Assembly (NCBI GenBank): GCA_030040695.1
Contig: JASHTE010000290.1
Span: 1-5,992, forward strand
DNA: 5,992 nt
Direction of reading: 5' to 3'
From: Vulcanimicrobiota bacterium
GTDB taxonomy: Bacteria; Vulcanimicrobiota; Vulcanimicrobiia; Vulcanimicrobiales; Vulcanimicrobiaceae
This document shows, piece by piece, positions 1-5,016 of the stretch. Positions within the stretch are counted from its first letter, which is position 1. Every line of letters starts with the position of its first letter. Below the pieces are notes generated by a model that worked only from the letters and a program-made list of their open reading frames with translations, was not told the DNA's origin and did no database searches. The position numbers and the translations under genes are program-made.

Positions 1-571
1 ACTCTCCGCGCGCGGTGTGTTTCGGGCGAACGATGAGGAAGCGTGAGTACGTTTGCGGGTGGTCGGCACAGTGTGCGGCAAGCTCGATGAGATCGTAGAT
101 CGCCGCTGCCGACGGTGGCGCGAGCGCTGCGACTTCGGGGCTACCGCCGCGCGCGACCTCGCGCGCCGCGACGCCCGTGTCCTCGCACGGAATGGCGCGC
201 GCCTGCTCGAGACCGCTCAAGAACTTTCCGCACTCGGCGATGACGAGCGGATGCGCCAGCACTTCGCGCACGTCGCGCAGCGTCGCGCCGCGCACGCCGA
301 GGAGACGATGATCGGTCCGCCACAACACCTCTGCAACCGGCACGAGCTCGAACTCGCCGATGAGATCGTATGCCTCACGCACCGTGCCGCCGATTGCATT
401 CTCGATCGGAATGACGCCGAGATCCGCCCGCAACGAGGAGAGCGCGGTGACGAGATCCCGGTACGTACGGACGCCGAGCGTGTTGCCGGTGACGCCGCGC
501 TCGCGCAAGAAATGCTCGAGGACGAGCTGCGAGTACGCTCCGTCGACTCCCTGGTAGACTGCAATCGCCAC
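1..571 (-). CDS. pheA: Prephenate dehydratase, N-terminal part (cut by left window edge)
   Basis: The enzyme converts prephenate to phenylpyruvate, with loss of water and CO2, in cytoplasmic phenylalanine synthesis. Reading the minus strand from GTG at 571 gives 190 codons without a stop. Family landmarks appear in order: an AVYQGVDGAYSQ opening (residues 4-15), VIPIENAIGGTV (53-64), H88-LL, a HPL...ECGKFL segment (107-118), D131-T132, an alanine-rich helix (147-158) and YSRFLIV (175-181). This is essentially the whole catalytic domain; the C-terminal ACT domain that normally binds phenylalanine would lie beyond the window. No chorismate mutase domain precedes it, so it is a monofunctional type. 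The GTG start is chosen because family members begin just before the YQG motif; the frame stays open upstream, but with no homologous residues. Oddity: the catalytic TRF motif reads SRF. The gene is divergent from the acyltransferase gene. Confidence 0.93.
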   Translation of the reverse strand, partial: MAIAVYQGVDGAYSQLVLEHFLRERGVTGNTLGVRTYRDLVTALSSLRADLGVIPIENAIGGTVREAYDLIGEFELVPVAEVLWRTDHRLLGVRGATLRDVREVLAHPLVIAECGKFLSGLEQARAIPCEDTGVAAREVARGGSPEVAALAPPSAAAIYDLIELAAHCADHPQTYSRFLIVRPKHTARGE

Positions 572-629
572 GGTTCCCGCTTTATACGCAGGCGGCAGGG
601 TATGCCCTCTTAGAGCCGGATAGGGCGGT
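572..629. promoter_or_regulatory. Divergent intergenic gap between pheA and the acyltransferase gene
   Basis: This 58-bp gap must hold the start signals for both genes unless promoters lie inside the coding regions. On the minus strand TATAAA (581-586) resembles a -10 box, but no good -35 hexamer lies upstream. It is so close to the pheA GTG that transcripts from it would have almost no leader. On the plus strand GGATAGGG (618-625) could be a ribosome binding site four bases before the GTG at 630. A short AGGG/CCCT inverted repeat (597-608) is too weak to interpret. Confidence 0.3.
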
Positions 630-1805
630 GTGGCAGCGGGCGGCACCCTCTACGAAGAGCGACGTCTCGCCGCGCTCGACGGTCTGCGCGGCGTCGCCGT
701 GCTGCTCGTTCTCTGGTACCACGTCTGGGAGATCTCGTGGCTTCCGGCGCCGTTGCCGCAGTTGCAATTTCTTCCGGAGACCGGTTTCGTCGGCGTTTAC
801 CTCTTCTTCTTTCTCAGCGGCTTCGTCATCTCATATCCGTTCGTGCGCGCGCTCGTGCACGGAACCGCGCGCCCGGCGTGGCGGCACTTTGCGTGGCGGC
901 GCTTCATCAAGATCGTGCCTTCGTATCTTCTCTCGATCGCGGTTGCGTACGCGATCGGCTACGCCCACATGCAAGACTCCGTTCCGGCGTGGAAGGCGGT
1001 GCTCACGCACGTGCTCTTCGTGCACACGTGGTTCAACGACACGTACGGTTCGATCAACGGCGTGCTGTGGACGCTCGCCGTGGAGGTTGAGTTCTACCTG
1101 CTCTTCCCGCTGATCTGGTGGTGTTTTGCACGCGCGCCCTGGCTGACCGCCGCCACGATGACCGCGATCGCACTGCTCTGGCGCCTGGGATTGGAACGTT
1201 GCTGCTATCACTCGTACTTCCCGACCTACTCGCAGAATCTGCCGGGATATCTGGATATCTTCGCGTGCGGCATGCTCGCGGCGTGGATCTATTGCGCCTA
1301 CGCGGTGCGCTTCGCTGCGTCGCGCGCTCGCGCACTCGCGCCGCTGCTCTTTCTCGCCGGTGTCGCGATGGCCGTCGCGCTCTTGGAGAGCCTCTATGCC
1401 TTTCGCTACGCCGATCAGTGGCAGAACGTGTGGGATGCTCCGCGGCGCGAGCTCTTCGGCATCGCCTTTGGCGCAATCGCCCTCGGAGCGCTCTGGAGTG
1501 CGCGCGGCGTGCAGATGGTGCTCGCGAACCGCGTGCTCATCTTTCTCGGCGTCATCTCCTACAATCTCTACCTCTACCATCAGATGCTCGCGCGCGAGCT
1601 GCTCTGGAATCACATCCCGCCGCATCCGGCAGACTACCACGCCGATCCGCACTGGCAGCTCTGGTTCACGCTCACCGCGTTCGTCGCCACGATCGCAGAG
1701 GCGGCCTTCGTCACCTATCTCTTCGAACGCCTGCTCTTGAAGAGGCCCGATCCGAAAGGGTTTGGGGCACTCTCCGGTTTGTGGCGCAGCGGGGCCAGGC
1801 ACTGA
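630..1805 (+). CDS. Acyltransferase 3 family membrane protein (OafA/YrhL-like)
   Basis: The family consists of integral membrane enzymes that transfer acetyl or other acyl groups to sugars of O-antigen, exopolysaccharide, peptidoglycan or lipids. The 391-residue product has the family N-terminus RRLAALDGLRGV followed by a hydrophobic helix, with the signature R-x10-H pattern (R20 to H31; H31 is the expected catalytic histidine). Next come FVGVYLFFFLSGFVIS (53-68), FAWRRFIKIVPSYLLS (87-102), NGVLWTLAVEVEFYLLFP (143-160) with its acidic residues, and SYNLYLYHQML (310-320). About ten membrane segments are expected. The chain ends after the last helix, so there is no extracytoplasmic SGNH domain. 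The start is GTG at 630, placing the RxLDGLRG motif at the usual distance; another GTG at 628 is out of frame. The acyl donor and acceptor cannot be read from sequence. The 3' end overlaps the next gene by 25 bp. Confidence 0.92.
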   Translation: MAAGGTLYEERRLAALDGLRGVAVLLVLWYHVWEISWLPAPLPQLQFLPETGFVGVYLFFFLSGFVISYPFVRALVHGTARPAWRHFAWRRFIKIVPSYLLSIAVAYAIGYAHMQDSVPAWKAVLTHVLFVHTWFNDTYGSINGVLWTLAVEVEFYLLFPLIWWCFARAPWLTAATMTAIALLWRLGLERCCYHSYFPTYSQNLPGYLDIFACGMLAAWIYCAYAVRFAASRARALAPLLFLAGVAMAVALLESLYAFRYADQWQNVWDAPRRELFGIAFGAIALGALWSARGVQMVLANRVLIFLGVISYNLYLYHQMLARELLWNHIPPHPADYHADPHWQLWFTLTAFVATIAEAAFVTYLFERLLLKRPDPKGFGALSGLWRSGARH

Positions 1806-2224
1806 TCGAGACGATCCTCGCGACGGCTATCGCGGCGGTCTTCGTCGGCGCTGTACTGGCCGGCGTCGTTGCGGCGAACGCGCATTTCGGCCCCGACCCC
1901 GCGCGCGAAGCGCTCGACGACACGCTTGCGCGCGAGATGAGTGTGGCGCGCAACCTCGTGAAGTATCAGGGAACGACGCTCGCTCCAGCGACGGTTGCGA
2001 CGAGCGTGCCGCTTCCGGACGGCTCGCCTCTGCCGGCGACGCTCCAACTCGAGAGCACTGCGTTAGCCGGCGGCGGCATGCAGATCACGATCGTCGCGAG
2101 CGCGACGTGGAACGGCGCCACGGAGAATCGCTCGCTCACGACGACGCTCCTCGCTCCGGCGCCGTTGCCCGGCTCCTCGATTGCGCTTCCTGGGCTTGCG
2201 CCGGCGCCGACGGGGGCGCCATAG
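1781..2224 (+). CDS. Small pilin-like / TadE-like protein with GQALIE N-terminus
   Basis: The 147-residue product begins MAQRGQALIETILATAIA and continues as one hydrophobic helix to about residue 32. A glycine (G5), then a residue stretch with glutamate at the fifth position after it (E10), then an uninterrupted helix, is the layout of type IV prepilin and TadE-type signal sequences, which a prepilin peptidase cuts after the glycine. The rest (33-147) has a helical linker, then short alternating Thr/Val/Ala stretches that look beta-rich, and a Pro/Ala-rich tail from about 124. GTG at 1781 is the only sensible start because it sits five codons before the motif; upstream the frame merely runs through the acyltransferase gene. 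It overlaps that gene by 25 bp, and the following gene starts 2 bp after its stop, suggesting one transcript. Pseudopilin or Tad-type surface protein is an inference from the N-terminus; the body was not matched to a named family. Confidence 0.72.
   Translation: MAQRGQALIETILATAIAAVFVGAVLAGVVAANAHFGPDPAREALDDTLAREMSVARNLVKYQGTTLAPATVATSVPLPDGSPLPATLQLESTALAGGGMQITIVASATWNGATENRSLTTTLLAPAPLPGSSIALPGLAPAPTGAP
2203..2220 (+). promoter_or_regulatory. Perfect GGCGCC inverted repeat ahead of the next start codon
   Basis: GGCGCC at 2203-2208 and again at 2215-2220 can pair as a six-base all-GC stem with a six-base loop (GACGGG). It lies at the end of the pilin-like gene and ends six bases before the GTG of the following gene. 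The G run at 2212-2216, the only candidate ribosome binding site for that gene, sits partly in the loop and partly in the stem. This could limit independent initiation and tie translation to ribosomes arriving from upstream. In GC-rich DNA such repeats also arise by chance. Confidence 0.3.
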
Positions 2225-2226
2225 GC

Positions 2227-2895
2227 GTGTTGCTGCGCGTGCTCTTCCTCTGTTTTGCCGTTGCCGTGCTTGGCGAGACGATGCTGCAAGGCGCGGCGGC
2301 GCTTGCAATGAGCGTGCTCCGCGAGCAAGGCGTCGCCGCCGCGAGCAGCACGTTCGCGAGCGCGGCACAGCTCGCGCAGAGCGCGATCGCCGCGGGCATC
2401 GAGGCGGGCGGCGTACCGCCGTCGACGCTGCCCTCTCCGACGGCGACCTGCGTGCTCGGCGACGGGAGCGCGTGCGCGCTGACGGCGAGCGCGACGATCA
2501 CGCTCGCGACGCCCGCGCCCACGGCTTGTCCCTCGGCTGGATGCGGCGCCTACCTTCAAGGAAACGACGACGTTGGCGAGGGGCGCATCGTTGCGGCGAT
2601 CACTGCCGTCGTGCGCGACGCGTCGGGAGCCGAGGTTGCAGCGCGGAGCGGCAGCCTTGTCTTTCGGACGCTCCTCGTTCCGCCGTACGCCGTCGCCGAC
2701 GGCGCGCTCGACGCCACGCTCGATGGCAGTGAGAGTGGCGCCGGCGATCTCGGCGGCCTCGCACCGGCAAACAGCGCGAACGGGACGCTCGTCGACGTCG
2801 TCTACGAGAACGCGTCAACGGGCGCGCTCATGCCCGCGAACGTGTGGAACGGCCTTCCGGCCGGAGCACCTATCACGTCCGGCTGGTCACCGTAG
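2227..2895 (+). CDS. Secreted or membrane-anchored protein of unknown function, partner of the pilin-like gene
   Basis: The product is 222 residues. It opens with a hydrophobic segment (residues 2-29, LLRVLFLCFAVAVLG and onward) that looks like a signal anchor or pilin-type N-terminal helix, but it lacks the glycine-plus-fifth-glutamate cleavage pattern of the gene before it. A helical Ala/Gln-rich stretch follows (30-60). The remainder is rich in Ala, Thr, Ser, Gly and Val, with alternating patterns typical of exported beta-structured domains. Besides C9 there are four cysteines, spaced as two close pairs (C75/C83 and C101/C106), which could form disulfides outside the cytoplasm. GTG at 2227 is chosen because the hydrophobic segment begins immediately after it; TTG at 2230 is an alternative. 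The 2-bp gap to the preceding gene implies co-translation. I do not recognise the family; a minor pilin or PilX/TadG-like role is only a guess from context. Confidence 0.65.
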   Translation: MLLRVLFLCFAVAVLGETMLQGAAALAMSVLREQGVAAASSTFASAAQLAQSAIAAGIEAGGVPPSTLPSPTATCVLGDGSACALTASATITLATPAPTACPSAGCGAYLQGNDDVGEGRIVAAITAVVRDASGAEVAARSGSLVFRTLLVPPYAVADGALDATLDGSESGAGDLGGLAPANSANGTLVDVVYENASTGALMPANVWNGLPAGAPITSGWSP

Positions 2896-2902
2896 GGAGA
2901 GG

Positions 2903-3283
2903 TTAGCCCGCGAGGACGCTCTTGAAGATGCTCTCCGTCAGGCCCGCGATCACCGGAACGCGCACTTCCTTGCCCATGAAGCCCGCGATCGTCGTCCAGA
3001 GCCACGCGGCCACCCACGTGAGCCACACGATGTAGTGGATCAGTAGATAGAGGCCCCAGCTCGCCATGTACAGCGGCACCGACAAGAAGCTGAGCACGAT
3101 AAAGATGATGATGTAGGCTACGCCCAGGACGATCGACTGCGCCGCCGCCCAGCGAACCGCCTTGTTCGTTCCTCCGCCGGCGAGCATGATGATGCCGCCG
3201 ATCCACGAGAGGAGATAGGCGAGTCCGGCGGCGATATTGGGTTCGAGTCCAAAGGGTGTATCTTTCGGAGCTTGGGTGCTCAT
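2903..3283 (-). CDS. DUF4870-type small membrane protein
   Basis: The 126-residue protein starts MSTQAPKDTPFGLEPNIAAG and then shows three hydrophobic segments at about 18-35, 50-69 and 72-100. The pattern NIAAGLAYLLSWIGGIIML (16-34), then VRWAAAQSI (43-51), and a C-terminal GKEVRVPVI segment (104-112) matches the DUF4870/Tic20-like layout of small bacterial inner-membrane proteins. Their biochemical role is unknown. ATG at 3283 is preferred over an upstream ATG at 3442 in the same frame because the family's conserved region begins shortly after it and the upstream extension is charged and would run into the divergent gene. AAAGGA about 11 bases upstream is a plausible though distant ribosome binding site. 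It is convergent with the preceding group; only 7 bp separate the stop codons, so there is no room for a dedicated terminator between them. Confidence 0.82.
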   Translation of the reverse strand: MSTQAPKDTPFGLEPNIAAGLAYLLSWIGGIIMLAGGGTNKAVRWAAAQSIVLGVAYIIIFIVLSFLSVPLYMASWGLYLLIHYIVWLTWVAAWLWTTIAGFMGKEVRVPVIAGLTESIFKSVLAG

Positions 3284-3370
3284 GCGATACGGTATCCTTT
3301 CTCTGTCTCCGAGTTCGAAGCTAGCTTGGGTCGAGAAGGTTCGCCGGATAAACGAGCGTAGCCTTGCCCC
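3284..3370. promoter_or_regulatory. Divergent intergenic region with short palindromes
   Basis: This 87-bp gap separates the minus-strand DUF4870 gene from the plus-strand transporter group. On the plus strand TTGGGT (3326-3331) and GATAAA (3347-3352) form a weak promoter-like pair with a 15-bp spacer, which would give a short leader before ATG at 3371. Overlapping the upstream side are a perfect 10-bp palindrome AAGCTAGCTT (3318-3327) and TTCGAA (3314-3319), which could serve as an operator. No regulator gene is adjacent and no ribosome binding site is obvious before 3371. Confidence 0.3.
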
Positions 3371-3556
3371 ATGCTTCGAGCACGCTACCTGCTTCTGCTG
3401 GTGCCGTTCCTCGCGTATCTCGATCCCGCGCTCTACAACCATATCGAGCCGCGGCTCTTCGGTTTTCCCTTCTTCTACTGGTACCAGCTCCTCATGGTGC
3501 CGGTGACCTCGCTGCTCATCGCCTGTGTCCTGTTCCTCGGAAGAGCCCGACGGTGA
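3371..3556 (+). CDS. DUF3311 small membrane protein, partner of SSS transporter
   Basis: The 61-residue protein has two membrane helices (about residues 5-18 and 34-57) and the DUF3311 pattern: an N-terminal LLLVPFLAYLDPALYN, then a RLFGFPFFYWYQL core (28-40) rich in aromatics, then a hydrophobic helix and a short basic tail. In many bacteria a DUF3311 gene sits directly before a sodium:solute symporter family gene, as in the Bacillus yhjC/yhjB pair, and is thought to be a small accessory subunit; its exact role has not been settled. Here its stop codon overlaps the start of the permease gene (GTGA at 3553-3556), which implies that the two are translated in a coupled, near-stoichiometric way. 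The ATG at 3371 gives the usual length for the family. Confidence 0.87.
   Translation: MLRARYLLLLVPFLAYLDPALYNHIEPRLFGFPFFYWYQLLMVPVTSLLIACVLFLGRARR
3539..3545 (+). promoter_or_regulatory. Ribosome binding site supporting the GTG start of the SSS permease
   Basis: GGAAGAG lies seven bases before GTG at 3553, inside the end of the DUF3311 gene. It supports GTG 3553 as the start rather than the ATG at 3364 in the same frame, which would add residues read out of frame from the DUF3311 coding sequence. Confidence 0.45.
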
Positions 3557-5016
3557 CGTTGCGCGACGGAATCTTCACCGGGCTCGTCGTGCTCGTGACG
3601 CTGCTCGGCTTCGTCGCCGCACGCTGGGGCAAAGCGAACCTCCGTCATCTGGAAGAGTGGGCGCTGGGCGGACGGCGCTTCGGCACCATCGTCTCGTGGT
3701 TCTTGATCGGCGGCGACATCTACACCGCGTACACGTTCATCGCCGTTCCCGCGCTCGTCTACGGAGCCGGTGCGCTCGGCTTCTATGCGGTGCCCTACGC
3801 GGCGATCGGCTATCCCTTCGGCTTCGTCGTGCTCTCGCGTTTCTGGTCGCTCGCGAGCGAGCGCGGGTACGTGACGTCGGCGGATTTCGTGCGCGATCGC
3901 TTCGGGAGCCGTCCGCTCGAGATCGCGGTCGCGCTCACCGGCGTCCTCGCTTCGCTGCCGTACATCGCGCTGCAGCTCGTCGGCATGAAGGCGGTGCTCA
4001 TGCACTTGGGCGGCGCCTTCGCGATCAGCAACGGTGAGCTAGCGCTCTCGGTTGCCTTCGTGCTCCTCGCTGCCTACACGTTCACGAGCGGCCTGCGCGC
4101 GCCGGCCGCGATCGCTTTCGTGAAGGACGCACTCGTCTATGCAACCGTGATCGCGGCGATCGTCATCATTCCGGCGAAGCTCGGCGGCTGGGGGCACATC
4201 TTCGCTGCCGCCGGGCCGAAGCTGCTGCTCGCGCCGAAGCAGCAGGTCGCATACGCAACCCTCGCTCTCGGATCGTGCCTTGCGCTCTTTCTCTACCCGC
4301 ATTCGATCACGTCGATCCTCGCCGCGAAGAGCAAAGAAGTGGTGCAGCGCAACATGGTGCTGTTGCCGATCTACTCGATCATGCTCGGCTTTCTCGCGCT
4401 GCTCGGTTACTGCGCGATCGCAGCACACATCGCGACGAAGGATACGAGCAGCGTCATCCCCACGCTGCTCGGCGATTTCTTCCCGGATTGGCTCGCCGGC
4501 ATCGCCTTCGCGGCGATTGTCATCGGCGCGCTCGTTCCGGCCGCGATCATGGCGATCGGCTCGGCGAATCTCTTCGCGAGCAATATCTTCAGCGAGTATC
4601 GCCACGCGCGGGGACACGTCGACGCGCATCTCTCGAAGCTCCTGACGCTCGCGCTCTGTGCCTTCGCGCTCTGCTTCGTCATCTTCGTCCCGACAGCGTA
4701 CGCCATCAACCTTCAACTGCTCGGCGGCATCTGGATGGTGCAGATCGTTCCGGCCTTCGTGCTCGGGCTCTATACGCGCGCTCTCCATCCGGCTGCGCTC
4801 CTCCTCGGGTGGCTCTGCGCGATGGCCGTCGCAACCGCAATGGCCGTGAGCACGACGCTCGGCGGCACGGGAATCTCGCCGAACATCACTTTCACGTTTT
4901 GGGGACATAGCGTCACCGCGTTCATCGCGCTCTACGGCCTCGCCGTCAATCTCGTCATCGCGATCGTTGCGTCGCCACTCTTCTGGACCCTAGGGCGCCG
5001 CACGAAACCCACATGA
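3553..5016 (+). CDS. Sodium:solute symporter (SSS/SLC5) family permease, MctP/YhjB-like
   Basis: The 487-residue polytopic protein is of normal length for the family and has about thirteen membrane helices. Visible landmarks are the EEWALGGRRFGTIVSWF opening (34-50) typical of SSS proteins, GGDIYTAYTF (53-62), the loop TSADFVRDRFGSR (108-120), LPYIALQLVG (135-144), LYPHSITSILAAKS (247-260) and GALVPAAIMAIGSANLF (325-341). The pairing with DUF3311 and the ALVPAAIM...ANLF pattern point to the branch that includes rhizobial MctP and Bacillus YhjB, so a monocarboxylate or small organic or amino acid is the likely substrate; sequence alone does not settle it. Start GTG at 3553 overlaps the DUF3311 stop by four bases. 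Oddity: the helix that carries the Na2-site Ser-Thr pair in PutP reads M333-A334-I335, so both hydroxyl ligands appear to be missing by my alignment. The stop overlaps the next gene's ATG (ATGA, 5013-5016). Confidence 0.9.
   Translation: MTLRDGIFTGLVVLVTLLGFVAARWGKANLRHLEEWALGGRRFGTIVSWFLIGGDIYTAYTFIAVPALVYGAGALGFYAVPYAAIGYPFGFVVLSRFWSLASERGYVTSADFVRDRFGSRPLEIAVALTGVLASLPYIALQLVGMKAVLMHLGGAFAISNGELALSVAFVLLAAYTFTSGLRAPAAIAFVKDALVYATVIAAIVIIPAKLGGWGHIFAAAGPKLLLAPKQQVAYATLALGSCLALFLYPHSITSILAAKSKEVVQRNMVLLPIYSIMLGFLALLGYCAIAAHIATKDTSSVIPTLLGDFFPDWLAGIAFAAIVIGALVPAAIMAIGSANLFASNIFSEYRHARGHVDAHLSKLLTLALCAFALCFVIFVPTAYAINLQLLGGIWMVQIVPAFVLGLYTRALHPAALLLGWLCAMAVATAMAVSTTLGGTGISPNITFTFWGHSVTAFIALYGLAVNLVIAIVASPLFWTLGRRTKPT

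Noticed and set aside
53..613. Open plus-strand frame of 186 codons
   Set aside because: It lies antisense to the clear prephenate dehydratase coding sequence, is very rich in Arg, Ala and Glu, and shows no family motif; it is a by-product of GC-rich codon use.
1118..1780. N-terminal extension of the pilin-like protein back to ATG 1118
   Set aside because: This stretch is the acyltransferase gene read out of frame; the real start is GTG 1781, directly before the GQALIE motif.
831..1802. Long minus-strand open frame (323 codons)
   Set aside because: It is antisense to the acyltransferase gene, highly charged and without recognisable domains; typical shadow frame of a GC-rich gene.
2850..2902. 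Possible terminator between the convergent genes
   Set aside because: Short GGCC and CCGGA repeats can pair weakly, but there is no T run and only 7 bp lie between the stop codons.
3284..3442. N-terminal extension of the DUF4870-type protein to ATG 3442
   Set aside because: The extra 53 residues are charged, unlike the family, and would overlap the divergent DUF3311 gene.
4039..4908. Long minus-strand open frame (289 codons)
   Set aside because: It is antisense to the SSS permease and almost entirely Arg, Glu, Asp and Ala, as expected from reverse reading of membrane-protein codons.
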